Assembly: GCA_003864495.1 (NCBI GenBank) | Contig: ML133395.1 | Coordinates: forward strand, 154,307 to 218,306 | DNA from: Nemopilema nomurai | Lineage: Eukaryota > Cnidaria > Scyphozoa > Rhizostomeae > Rhizostomatidae | Length of the DNA stretch: 64,000 nt | Reading direction: 5' to 3' | In this document: piece after piece, positions 30,701 through 43,299 of the stretch | Position numbering within the stretch: the stretch's first letter is position 1 | Layout: each line of letters begins with the position of its first letter | Notes under the pieces: generated by a model | Told to the model about the DNA's origin: nothing | The model's database searches: none | The model's input: only the letters and a program-made list of their open reading frames with translations | Position numbers and translations under genes: made by a program

Positions 30701-31257
30701 CTTTCGTCATATGTTGGTGTTCTTTGATGTAAAACAAAATAAAAACACTGTTTTTTCATAAAACAAGCAGTTTTTACCTGGATTTGATAACTTTGTTGGG
30801 TTTTCCTTCAAAACTTGTAAAGGAAGCTTTTTGCTATCATTCCAGAATCAACAATAAAGCAGGTAATCACATCTTGGTGCAGTTTGATAAATTTTGGTTT
30901 GATATTTTTTGAGATTTGTAATGAAGAATTGAAATGTAAGCTTCCTTTGCTATCATTCCACAACCAAAATCAAGCATTTCATCATGTGATAGTCTCCTTT
31001 GATGTAAAACAGATAATGAAAGTGCTGCATTTCCATTAAACAAGCAGTGTCATACTTGGGTTTGACAACATTTTGAGGTTCTTCAAAAAGTTTTGTAAAG
31101 AAAGCTTCTTTTTATAGAGTTTTTGCAAAAATTCAATTTTCTTTCCTTATGATTCAAAAACCATCTTTCTGTATTCATTTTCCATATGTTTGTGTAGTAA
31201 CCACTCAAAAGAAATGACTCTTGAGTTGATTTGGACCACTAAATGTGTGAAAACTAC
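27710..31257. other. H1-H3 spacer, unit 3, part left of the inverted-arm element
   Basis: Spacer DNA homologous to unit 2, with the satellite array in its second part. No gene is seen. It is interrupted at 31,261 by the large transposon and resumes at 38,677. Confidence 0.75.
28550..31110. repeat. Degenerate ~160-bp satellite array, unit 3
   Basis: Same monomer series as units 1 and 2. The right end is shared with unit 4: the array passes directly into TTTATAGAGTTTTTGC and lacks the last anchor environment found in units 1 and 2. Units 3 and 4 are thus more alike here. Confidence 0.8.
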
Positions 31258-31261
31258 ATAA

Positions 31262-33184
31262 AACGCGATCCATATTCTGAGGAGAAAATCCACGCACCGA
31301 GGAGAAGGAAAAATCAGTATTAACAAGATCGATCGCGATTAAACACAATACTGGGGAAAAAATCAGCTTGAACCGTTTCAGCCAATCAGGGCCCTGTATT
31401 TGCCATGAAATTCATGGTCAGAAAATTTGTATGTTGACAGGCGCTAATCCTCTTGACAGGCCCTAATTCTGTTTGATTCTTTTGATACACCGCATGCAAA
31501 GAACGCTAGATTATTACACGGGTGGGTTTTGGTACGGTTTACCGGTTCTTCTGTGCCCGATGCCGAGGGGCAAATTCACTCTTGCTAATTCTGTACTATA
31601 GTCGTGGAAATCAAATCGTAATGTGCGAAAATCGCTATAAATCCTTTGTTTTGTGAAAATATCGTACGCAATTTTCAAGAGTGAATTGCCCCTCGCCAGT
31701 GACTTGCCAGAGTACGACAGGGTCACACGCTAAAAATTTAACACAAGTCGTTTAAAAAAGTAAAAAGATTATTATGTTCGACATACTGGCATAAGAAGGG
31801 CTCAGTCTTATGCCAGTATGTCGAGCGGAAATATTAACCTAACTGAAATATTACTCTTTCAGATCGTATTCCTTCTGCAATAGTCGATGGTAGGTGCGCT
31901 TGACTTTCCTCCCCGTATCCTACCCGAACCCATCGACCGCCTAGTTGGTGACTAATTTATAGTTAGACACATGTTTTTAATTTCAACTGAGATTTTCGCT
32001 TTCAATGATCGGCTAACTTGAAGGTGTTTACCTAAAGAACAAATGCAGATACTTCTGAGAAATGATTACCCATAAAAGTAGTAAAGTAAGGCACCATCAA
32101 CACTAGAATATTTTTGAAAACTTACCAAGTAAAAGTACCATCTGTAAAAGTTCTGCATTTTCTATAATATGCGAGAACCAACTAATTTGGCGCCAAATTC
32201 CATGCTCTTTCCACGTGTTCCTAAACACATCCAAGTGGCTTTGAAAATGAGTTATAGAAAAGTTGTTCTAAGAGCTGTGGACACTCCATTGAATACGATT
32301 TCAAGAATATTCACTTGTTTAAGAAGAAAAACCTCTTATCTTATTACTGTAAATAGCTCCAGTATCTAGTGTTCCAGTGTAATGTGATGCAATTTGCTTA
32401 GAATCACACACTTGCTAAGTTTTCCCGCGCGTGATTTGCGGATGTTCAGACATTCTTTCCAACTGCGAATTCTATATGGTTACTGACAGGCTAAGATCGG
32501 TGCTCTTATTGTTTTTGCGGAAGCGCCGAGGTATTTTGAGCAGTAGTTTTGTTCTTGGTTAGCAACATTGACGTCGCGTACTGGAAAGCTGCCATATTAT
32601 ATACTGTGATAGAAAAGCCTATGTGAATTTAAATACTTGAACCCAGTACCATCACACGGTCTTCACAACGCAACTCATAATCATAAAGTGGTGGGAGGCT
32701 ACACAATCATCTAGCACATAATTAGAACAAAATCCGCAATTATTAATGGTTCACGATTCTGACGTCCACGATTCTGACGTTTCTTTTAATCAATAAATAT
32801 TCGGTAGAAAATTCTAAAGAAAGACTTTAAATCTCAAAAGAAAGAATTTAAATCTATAACACACTTTTGAGGATATAAAATTCTATTTCAGGTTTTTAAT
32901 GGAAAAACTAACATAAAACTGTATCTGACCTAAGAAATTAAAAGCAAATCGATTCAGTGGTCGAATATTGAAATATCAACTTTTTTCATCTATAAAAGCA
33001 TATATTTTTAAAATGGTGTTGGGCAAATACCAGTGGTACAGTAGCGTAGCATTCAAAAAGGGGTGCTTTTCAACAGTATTCCAGCAATTGAGGAATGTTT
33101 CATATAAAGAATATTTTGAAACAATTAAGGCCGCGAAAAGGGGGCGATATTTCTCGAATTCGAAAAGGATGATGGGTATTTCAT
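31262..33184 (+). repeat. Left inverted arm of the foldback-like element
   Basis: It is the reverse complement of 36753-38676 with only scattered substitutions and a one-base length difference. It contains an 18-bp perfect hairpin at 31779-31823. An identical 66-aa reading frame in both arms follows from the duplication and is not taken as a gene. Confidence 0.9.
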
Positions 33185-36100
33185 GATGTTTTGCACCTGA
33201 TTTTTTTTTACCACCAAGGAAATATCAGATCAAACAAATGGAGTAGCTATTTGTGCCTGCCTGATCCTTTATTGATTTATACAATTAAGGTCTTTGAATT
33301 ACCTTACGTTTCTTAAACTAATCGGATTTTACCTGAAATTAAGGCACATAAATACTGGGGGCGGGGGTTTAGGGGGTGTGACACCCCCCAGTCTTTCATC
33401 CGGTCGGAAAATGTGAGGACAGTCGGAAAATTTAAAGCTGTTGGTAGAAAGCTGGGTTAATCTGAGAAAATTTGAATCATTTGTGAAAATTGAAGTTTTG
33501 ACTCGAATGACCTTGTGAACTGTAGCTCAAAGAGAAGCATAAAAAGGTATAAGTTCAAAATAAAATAGTTGTTTGGTTAAAGGCAGTCCTAAAAAGAATT
33601 AGAGGCGACGCAATACAGAAAAACGAAGTTTTGTATGAAAATGCATTCGGCATACTGGGGATAGTGTGATAATCATTCCATCAAATTGCTTTTCAAAAAC
33701 GGGATACGAAATAGAATTTTTTAAATAATATTTATCAGTAATGCTTAAAAAAGCACAGTACATTTCCCATGACTTGTCAAGAACTTTCTCTGTTCGAGAT
33801 CGACCGATGAAACATAGGCGGCGCCAGGTGGAGAGCTGAGGGCTTCACCCCCCGCCACTTTTTGCAAAAATGTATTTTTAAGCAAATAATAATAGCAAAG
33901 GAAAGATTTAAAGAAAAAAATAATCCGACAAATCCTTGAGTTGCTTAATTTCCAAGGAATACGCCGACGTCTATGGGGCATCAGAAAGTAATGAATTCAA
34001 TTTTAAGACTTGAATTAATAAATTGTGATAAGAGCATGCCTTAAAAAATAACAAAATGCTTCAAACGATTGAAAGGAAAAACCTGCAAGAAGTATTCTGA
34101 AATGTATTTTAAGCTCATCTAAAAAGTGTGGTCGTTAAAATTGTCACTTCTTTCCAATATCCCCAAGGCCTCCGCCAACCTCCCCCCGACCCCTTCAAAC
34201 GTACCGCTAGCATAATGAGTGCCACATAAAATAATAGGCATAAAATATCGTGAAGCGTTTTAGTGCGTTTTTCAAAAGATGGTTTAGACACATTTACAAA
34301 ATGGGTGTTTTCCCAAATTCTTAAGGCTTTGGTCAGCAAAAATTTCCTCGTCTTTGTCCCACCAATCTTCCAACCCTGGCTACGCCACTGCGTTTTATCG
34401 TTTTTACCTAAAGTTAAAAACCAAATCAAAAAATGGGCGTTTCCATCATTCACCAGTGACCTGTAGGGTGTGGCAACCAAATTAGTGCCCAATACATAAC
34501 ACCCCCCAATCATTGTTGCTTAAGTCCACCCCTGCTGCCCGCGCCCCCATAGCACCGGTTCGGATGTCACCCCAAGCATCCGTCATCTTTTTCTCCACAA
34601 AGTAATCTAACCCCCTACCTCTACAGCGAAGAAATAGATCACTGCGACCCAAACACCCAAAATTTGGGCCTATACCTCAAATGCCGTAACAAACTCAACG
34701 TATCCAAGCGTACAGGCATTGTTTCCAAGCGTTTCCTCGCGGGCTTCAGAGTATCCAAGCGGTCGCGTGACTAGAAGAATGTGTATCTAAGCGCTACCTC
34801 GCAAACAGGAAGCCGCATGTCGTAATGTGACTTGCCACGGATATTTCAAATCAGTGTGACATGCCACGGATATTTTATTAAGTTTTTGAAGAAGAAACGT
34901 TTTGTTAGCAACGACATGTGAACTTCCATTAGCGAACAGTAGCCGGGCATGGAATATGGCCGAACAACGACAACAGAATTCGAGAAAGAACGATGTAGTC
35001 AGCATTTGGTAAGACTACTTACAAAGCCCCGGCAAAACGACTGGACATTTGCACTGGTCATGCACTGAACATTGCTCACTTGTTCAGTGTGTGGACATTC
35101 AGAAAATTTTGGTGGTGGCAAAACGACTGAACATTGTCCAGTGAACTTTTACACTGTGGAAGAACGCGCGCGGGAAAACTAGCTACAAAACCTGCCAGGC
35201 TCGTAAAAATCGCCGTACTCGTGCTCTCTGCCATCGCTTTTCTCATCGGAATTAAAGTTAATATCTTCAGAAGACTCGTCGTTACCAATAATGCCTTTTC
35301 CTGCTCTTCGTCGAATTGAAGTTTAAAGTTGATTCCATTTCTTCCCACGGTGTTTAAAGCTTGTTGAAGATTTGAATAATGGAAATAAATTTCTCGCCAA
35401 ATCCAATCCATTATATTCATTGCGCGTGCGCGAACTGGACAATGTTCAGTAGAGTGGCAAAACGACTGAACATTTCTCTACAACATCTATGAACAAAAGA
35501 ATTTTAATCCTGTCCACTGAACATTTTTGATTACCTTCAAAATCGACTGAACAACACTCAACATCACTGAACAAGACTGGACAAGGTGGCAAAACGACGC
35601 AACATTTACGCTGGACATTTGTCCAGTGCATGTTCAGTGAAATTGTCCAGTCGTTTTGCCGGGGCTTAAAAGGTTGCTTCACTAAAGGTTGATCAGCTAA
35701 AACATGGAGATTTTTTTGTGGTCAACTGTTCTTCGATGGAGAATTGACAGGGTAACCCTCAAACGATTCTAAGCTTACTCCGCCCACATTTTCTAAAACT
35801 TTGAGAAAAACATTGGCAGTGTAATCTACCCCCAATATTTTCCAAAACGACGAGTAAACGGCCAACGGAGCAAGTTTTTAGTGTCGGTTTCTTCGGACTT
35901 GCCAAGTAGGAAGGTGTCATGTCGTGTTGTTTGTTTCTTGCGGCGGTCGCTTGGCCCCATGACTCGCTGGAACAAGGTTCCTTGAAGGATGTTAACATTA
36001 ACGAGTTGCCAACTTGATTGATTGCCGCCTCTGGATACCATGAAACTGCAATGGGACGTGCACTCGATTTTGCATGTGCAAGTAACCGAAGTCCGCCAAG

Positions 36101-36752
36101 AATTGAAGCATTTCGACTCTGCATCTCAACTTGGTTTTGAAACCATTAATTACTGCTTTTGGCGCACAAAGTTCAAAAATATAGAGCGGTGAAGCTAAAA
36201 GTGACTTGAAAGACGAATCACTCCAAACGCCCCCTTCGAGCGTGCTTGCCCAAATATTTACTGAAAAAAAATATGCGTTTCGAATAAAAAAATGTATAAG
36301 CTTATGTAAATGAAATCCATGGCTGTGCGTGATCAAAATCATTTGATATTTAGGTTCACGATAGACCATTTCACTCAAATAGAATATATTCCAGTAAAAC
36401 TTGAAGAAAACGCTCACCATGGATAAACAATATATTGGTAAAACAGAAGACTAGCCCCTAAAACCCCGCTGCGCGGGCTAAACGCCTTCTGTGGAAAAGG
36501 AATTGCCCCTTAAAACTACCCTATAAACAAAATAGACATGTTAGCCTCGGCAAGACAAGAGCCTCGCATCGAGAGCAAAAATGACGTAATGCACAGCCAC
36601 GCACCGCACACTTGAAACGAAAGTTGTCAATGACTCGCCATCCTTCGCGTGCATCACTCGCACTCATGTGACAATCGCTAGGACGGGGGAGCCTCATCCC
36701 TTCATCTTTTGCGAAGCAGCAAGCATAGATTCAGAAAAATGTTTCTTCTTTT
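33185..36752. other. Middle of the foldback-like element
   Basis: No credible gene is seen. It includes G- and C-rich stretches near 33,360 and 34,170. A hAT-like terminus, CTGGCTACGCCACTG, ends near 34,395, probably the remnant of a small non-autonomous element whose other end I could not place. Repeated TATCCAAGCG motifs occur near 34,700-34,760. An AGCCCCGG element lies at 35025-35666. Confidence 0.6.
35025..35666. mobile_element. Small non-autonomous DNA element with AGCCCCGG termini, copy 1
   Basis: The terminal inverted repeat is at least 23 bp, AGCCCCGGCAAAACGACTGG plus ACA. Many subterminal ACTGAACA/TGTTCAGT motifs resemble transposase-binding arrays. The flanks read CAA and TAA, so a three-base TAA duplication with one change is possible. 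No transposase is encoded. A PIF/Harbinger-like origin is suggested only by the three-base TWA-type duplication of copy 2. Confidence 0.8.
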
Positions 36753-38676
36753 ATGAAATACCCATCATCCTTTTCGAATTCGAGAAATATCGCCCCCTTT
36801 TCGCGGCCTTAATTGTTTCAAAATATTCTTTATATGAAACATTCCTCAATTGCTGGAATACTGTTGAAAAGCACCCCTTTTTGAATGCTACGCTACTGTA
36901 CCACTGGTATTTGCCCAACACCATTTTAAAAATATATGCTTTTATAGATGAAAAAAGTTGATATTTCAATATTCGACCACTGAATCGATTTGCTTTTAAT
37001 TTCTTAGGTCAGATACAGTTTTATGTTAGTTTTTCCATTAAAAACCTGAAATAGAATTTTATATCCTCAAAAGTGTGTTATAGATTTAAATTCTTTCTTT
37101 TGAGATTTAAAGTCTTTCTTTAGAATTTTCTACCGAATATTTATTGATTAAAAGAAACGTCAGAATCGTGGACGTCAGAATCGTGAACCATTAATAATTG
37201 CGGATTTTGTTCTAATTATGTGCTAGATGATTGTGTAGCCTCCCACCACTTTATGATTATGAGTTGCGTTGTGAAGACCGTGTGATGGTACTGGGTTCAA
37301 GTATTTAAATTCACATAGGCTTTTCTATCACAGTATATAATATGGCAGCTTTCCAGTACGCGACGTCAATGTTGCTAACCAAGAACAAAACTGCTGCTCA
37401 AAATACCTCGGCGCTTCCGCAAAAACAATAAGAGCACCGATCTTAGCCTGTCAGTAACCATATAGAATTCGCAGTTGGAAAGAATGTCTGAACATCCGCA
37501 AATCACGCGCGGGAAAACTTAGCAAGTGTGTGATTCTAAGCAAATTGCATCACATTACACTGGAACACTAGATACTGGAGCTATTTACAGTAATAAGATA
37601 AGAGGTTTTTCTTCTTAAACAAGTGAATATTCTTGAAATCGTATTCAATGGAGTGTCCACAGCTCTTAGAACAACTTTTCTATAACTCATTTTCAAAGCC
37701 ACTTGGATGTGTTTAGGAACACGTGGAAAGAGCATGGAATTTGGCGCCAAATTAGTTGGTTCTCGCATATTATAGAAAATGCAGAACTTTTACAGATGGT
37801 ACTTTTACTTGGTAAGTTTTCAAAATATATTCTAGTGTTGATGGTGCCTTACTTTACTACTTTTATGGGTAATCATTTCTCAGAAGTATCTGCATTTGTT
37901 CTTTAGGTAAACACCTTCAAGTTAGCCGATCATTGAAAGCGAAAATCTCAGTTGAAATTAAAAACATGTGTCTAACTATAAATTAGTCACCAACTAGGCG
38001 GTCGATGGGTTCGGGTAGGATACGGGGAGGAAAATCAAGCGCACCTACCATCGACTATTGCAGAAGGAATACGATCTGAAAGAGTAATATTTCAGTTAGG
38101 TTAATATTTCCGCTCGACATACTGGCATAAGACTGAGCCCTTCTTATGCCAGTATGTCGAACATAATAATCTTTTTACTTTTTTAAACGACTTGTGTTAA
38201 ATTTTTAGCGTGTGACCCTGTCGTACTCTGGCAAGTCACTGGCGAGGGGCAATTCACTCTTGTAAATTGCGTACGATATTTTCACAAAACAAAGGATTTA
38301 TAGCGATTTTCGCACATTACGATTTGATTTCCACGACTATAGTACAGAATTAGCAAGAGTGAATTTGCCCCTCGGCATCGGGCACAGAAGAACCGGTAAA
38401 CCGTACCAAAACCCACCCGTGTAATAATCTAGCGTTCTTTGCATGCGGTGTATCAAAAGAATCCAACAGAATTAGGGCCTGTCAAGAGGATTAGCGCCTG
38501 TCAACATACAAATTTTCTGACCATGAATTTCATGGCAAATACAGGGCCCTGATTGGCTGAAACGGTTCAAGCTGATTTTTTCCCCAGTATTGTGTTTAAT
38601 CGCGATCGATCTTGTTAATACTGATTTTTCCTTCTCCTCGGTGCGTGGATTTTCTCCTCAGAATATGGATCGCGTT
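36753..38676 (-). repeat. Right inverted arm of the foldback-like element
   Basis: It mirrors the left arm almost base for base. Its hairpin lies at 38115-38159, exactly the mirrored position. Confidence 0.9.
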
Positions 38677-38680
38677 ATAA

Positions 38681-39417
38681 GAGGGTTGAAGGAGCCCTCC
38701 ATTCCATCATTCCCAAATCAGTTTTCTACCAATTATATTTTGACAACCTTTTGACCTAACAATTTACTATTTGTTCATTACGCAGAGAAGGCTTCAATTA
38801 AGCGAGAGGGCTTCAATGAAGAGTGTTATCCATCTCATCATTTCAATATCCTTTTCTTAATTCTAAACAATTTACCACATGTTGATAAGCAATGTAAGAC
38901 CTGGTTTTGACTTGAAAATGTCGGCACGAATTTACCCGTAAGACACACCTAGTCATACTATATTCACGAAATAGCTGACCTAAAATGATTTTTCCAGAAC
39001 GTAAAAAGGGGCAGCTGTATCGCGTTGTTTATGTAATGGAGACAGCTTTAGATTTGATTTAGAGAGCAGTTGGGTGGATTTACAAAAGAAAGGTAGATGC
39101 AGCTCTTCAGAATAATGTGTCTGTTAGCACATAAATAAAAGATCATTAGGGACTTTCAGAAACCCTTTAATCAGAGTAACTCATTAGCGTAGCCAAAAGA
39201 ATACTACCTATAAAGAATATAATAAAATATAAACTTTGACTAATTAGTAATCTGTAAGAGGATATTTATTTCGAAAATTGAATATTCAATTTAGCTAATT
39301 TTATATTGTGCTTTATTACTTTGGTAGGTTTTGTACATGAATGCATAGGCGGAAATCTATAGAGAAATATCGCTGTGTGCAATGGGATAGAGAAACATCG
39401 TTTCTGGCGTTCATGGT
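38681..39417. other. H1-H3 spacer, unit 3, part right of the inverted-arm element
   Basis: AT-rich spacer homologous to about 7,315-8,046 of unit 1. No gene is seen. Confidence 0.7.
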
Positions 39418-39433
39418 GGTTTTTAAAAAAACC
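39418..39433 (-). terminator. Histone 3' stem-loop, H3 unit 3
   Basis: Minus-strand GGTTTT/AAAACC stem with TTTA loop. Confidence 0.9.
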
Positions 39434-39479
39434 GTTTTAAACGAAATCCCATCTGAAAAGATGTGATGGAGTGAGTTGC

Positions 39480-40913
<1,434 letters not shown>

Positions 40914-40979
40914 ATTCATGTTGCTGGTCCTTCCTGTCCGGCAATCAAGATTCGTCCAAGTGCAAGCACACAGAAAAAC

Positions 40980-40995
40980 AGCTTTTTTAAAAGCT
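40980..40995 (+). terminator. Histone 3' stem-loop, H4 unit 3
   Basis: AGCTTT/AAAGCT stem with TTTA loop, ACCAAA downstream. Confidence 0.9.
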
Positions 40996-40999
40996 ACCA

Positions 41000-42034
41000 A
41001 AAATGCCAAAGTTGCCTGATTTGGGCCTCGTAGCTCCACACGATTTAAAAAGGATGTCATTATTTCTTCTTTAAGTTCAGTTGCTACACATTTCATCGAT
41101 CACAAGTATCGGGGCATTGTGCCAGTAAATTATTAGTCCAACGTTCCTCCCTTTCTAGGTGACAGGAAAAGAACGCCTTTCTAGCCATATAAAGTGTCGG
41201 GTCAGTTATTGATAAACTTCCTTTCCAAAATTACTCCATCGTATCGGTGTCAAATTTTGGTCTCATTTGTCAGTTGATCAACAGTCTGTCGTCCATGGTG
41301 TTGATGGTGTTTGTACGAAGAAAATAGTTCACCACTTAGCAGATCATGTTGAAATATATATTGGGTCTTTGTTATCGAGTTTAGGAGAGCAACATCCAAC
41401 CACTTTTTCTACAAGTTGCAACTGTTTTTAGCTTGAAACTGATGTGTTCACTCTTTTCTCTTCTAGGCTGTATGTATGGAAACATTTGAAAGCTCTAGAT
41501 TAAAGTCAGGCAATTTTAATGTTGATGGTTGATGATGATAGTTAATGTTCTTAAATTGAAAAAGACAGAAATTAATCATGAACTTGTCCAGTTTTGGATT
41601 GAAACACTTTCGTTCAAAAGAAACATCCCAAAAGCACGAATTTTCTTAGGAACAACTCTCCTGGAGGGTTCTCGCCCAACATATTCGAATTGAGATACTT
41701 TCATTTGAAACAAACAAAAGAACACACTTTCATTTAGTATATCGTTTTCGCCATCTCTCCCCTACATACAATAACGCATATGTAAATAGATAGACATGTT
41801 GGAAAAAATATTTCGGCGCCGGTATGAAAGAAGGAAAACTTTGTAACTAGAAATTAGGGCAAAGCTTTCATCAGTAAGAGTAAGTATGTCGTGTGTGTAG
41901 GAGGAAAGAATTTACCGGCACAAGTATGAAGGAAAGAAAACCTCGTAAACCAGCAACTAGAAATTGGTATTCTATGAGTAAGTAAGAATGTCGTGTGTGT
42001 CACAAGAAGGTAAACCAATTTTAGCATCTTTGGT
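41000..42034. other. H4-H2A spacer, unit 3 (no satellite)
   Basis: No gene is seen. This spacer is about 430 bases shorter than in units 1 and 2 (stop-to-stop about 1,181 against 1,613-1,616). It lacks the satellite block and carries different DNA at about 41,360-41,900, before rejoining the common sequence near 41,910. Confidence 0.75.
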
Positions 42035-42050
42035 GGTTTTTAAAAAAACC
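42035..42050 (-). terminator. Histone 3' stem-loop, H2A unit 3
   Basis: Minus-strand GGTTTT/AAAACC stem with TTTA loop. Confidence 0.9.
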
Positions 42051-42094
42051 GTTTTTCAATGCAAAGATAACCAGAGATGGCCAACCGAAGCGAC

Positions 42095-42478
42095 TTATGA
42101 TTTGGCGGCCTTCGTCTCAGTCTTCTTTGGAAGAAGCACTGCCTGAATGTTGGGCAAGACACCACCCTGTGCAATGGTGACTCCACTCAGCAACTTGTTC
42201 AACTCCTCGTCGTTCCTGATGGCGAGCTGCAAGTGACGAGGGATGATTCTTGACTTCTTGTTGTCTCTTGCTGCATTGCCAGCCAACTCCAAGATTTCTG
42301 CAGACAGATACTCGAGTACGGCTGCCAAATAGACGGGAGCCCCAGAGCCAACTCGCTCGGCATAGTTGCCCTTCCTCAACAATCGGTGGATACGTCCGAC
42401 TGGAAACTGTAATCCAGCTCTGGATGTCCTAGATCTCGCCTTAGCCTTGGCTTTTCCACCTTTTCCACGTCCAGACAT
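42095..42478 (-). CDS. H2A: Histone H2A, unit 3
   Basis: Intact 127-aa H2A identical in translation to the other two copies. Stem-loop and divergent promoter are normal, but its H2B partner is frame-disrupted near the start. Confidence 0.98.
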   Translation of the reverse strand: MSGRGKGGKAKAKARSRTSRAGLQFPVGRIHRLLRKGNYAERVGSGAPVYLAAVLEYLSAEILELAGNAARDNKKSRIIPRHLQLAIRNDEELNKLLSGVTIAQGGVLPNIQAVLLPKKTETKAAKS

Positions 42479-42814
42479 GATTGCTATAATAACAGATTTT
42501 CTAATCGAGTTGACTTGACTGCGAAAGTGCAAGGGAACGATTGCTAGTAGTACCCGCCAAAAGCAACATTTCAAAGCGGCCTTCATTCGAAACGCGCCAA
42601 TCGTCGCCTGCTCGAGTCGGCCATTTCGACGAACCAGGCGAAGACAGCCAATCGGCTGCGACCCTGGTCGGTCACGCGGTCTTCGGGCTCATTCTCGATG
42701 GCAAGGCGAGCTGGACTCAAATAAAGCAAGCGTGCCTTGGCGCCAAACCATCAAACCCAACTTGCTTGTCTCGAATTTAGAGTTGAGTGAATTTTTAAGA
42801 GAAAAGTCGCAAAC
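42479..42814. promoter_or_regulatory. Divergent H2A/H2B promoter, unit 3
   Basis: The 336-bp interval is close to unit 2, including the TTGACTTGAC leader, two CCAAT boxes, CAAATAAAG and GGCGCCAAA. Confidence 0.72.
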
Positions 42815-43217
42815 ATGTCTGACGCCCCAGCTAAGGAGAAAACAGGCCCAAGGTCGCAAGAAGGGAGAGAAGAAAGCAGGAGTAGGTAAAAAGGGTGGCA
42901 AGGCCGGCTCAGGAGAAAAGAAAAGGACGAAGAAGCGCAAGGAAAGCTACTCTATCTACATCTACAAGGTGCTCAAACAAGTCCACCCTGACACGGGAAT
43001 TTCCAGCAAGGCCATGAGCATCATGAACTCGTTTGTCAACGACATTTTCGAGAGGATCGCTCAAGAAGCCTCGCGACTTGCCCACTACAACAAGAAGGCG
43101 ACGATCACTTCAAGGGAAATCCAGACATCTGTCCGACTTCTCCTTCCCGGTGAACTTGCCAAGCATGCTGTCAGCGAGGGCACCAAGGCCGTCACCAAGT
43201 ACACGTCCAGCAAGTAA
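42815..43217 (+). pseudogene. H2B: Histone H2B, unit 3, five single-base deletions near the start
   Basis: The span is 403 nt, five short of the intact 408. All five losses fall within about 45 bases after MSDAPAK: single bases are missing from the AAAGG, GAGG, CCCC, AAAGG and GCC runs of the other copies. The frame is therefore wrong for most of the early tail. From [20 protein letters not shown] onward the normal H2B frame is intact to TSSK. A long open frame joins this region to upstream promoter sequence but has no conserved start. The cluster of homopolymer losses in otherwise unchanged sequence points to a local consensus error as strongly as to a pseudogene. Confidence 0.85.
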
Positions 43218-43278
43218 ACTACCTGACTGCCCTGGAGAGTTTGCTTCATTCTGCTCTCAAACGGTCGACATAGAAAAC

Positions 43279-43294
43279 AGCTTTTTTAAAAGCT
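43279..43294 (+). terminator. Histone 3' stem-loop, H2B unit 3
   Basis: AGCTTT/AAAGCT stem with TTTA loop, followed by ACCAAT. Confidence 0.9.
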
Positions 43295-43299
43295 ACCAA

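Larger units (their letters stand above)
31262..38676. mobile_element. 7.4-kb inverted-arm (foldback-like) DNA transposon
   Basis: The element begins AACGCGATCCATATTCTGAG and ends with the reverse complement. It is flanked by a 4-bp direct duplication ATAA (31258-31261 and 38677-38680). Unit 4 holds the empty site near 51,832, with ATAA once. Two arms of about 1.92 kb are near-identical inverted copies. The 3.6-kb middle has no credible transposase frame and contains a smaller AGCCCCGG element. A non-autonomous element mobilised in trans is inferred. Its superfamily is not recognised; a 4-bp duplication would suit several cut-and-paste groups. Confidence 0.88.

Noticed and set aside
32169..32369. 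66-aa frame present identically at 37568-37768 on the other strand
   Set aside because: Its duplication is explained by the inverted arms; there is no conserved domain or coding signature.
34115..34513. 132-aa frame containing TQWRSQGWKIGG
   Set aside because: That phrase is the translation of a hAT-like terminus (CAGTGGCGTAGCCAGG on the minus strand), so it is repeat DNA.
35076..35420. 114-aa frame with an acidic stretch, also in part at 53508-53783
   Set aside because: It lies inside the small AGCCCCGG element and is not kept intact in the second copy.
37283..37300. GGGTTCAAGT resembling a tRNA B box
   Set aside because: No A box at the right distance and no cloverleaf could be drawn; it lies within the transposon arm.
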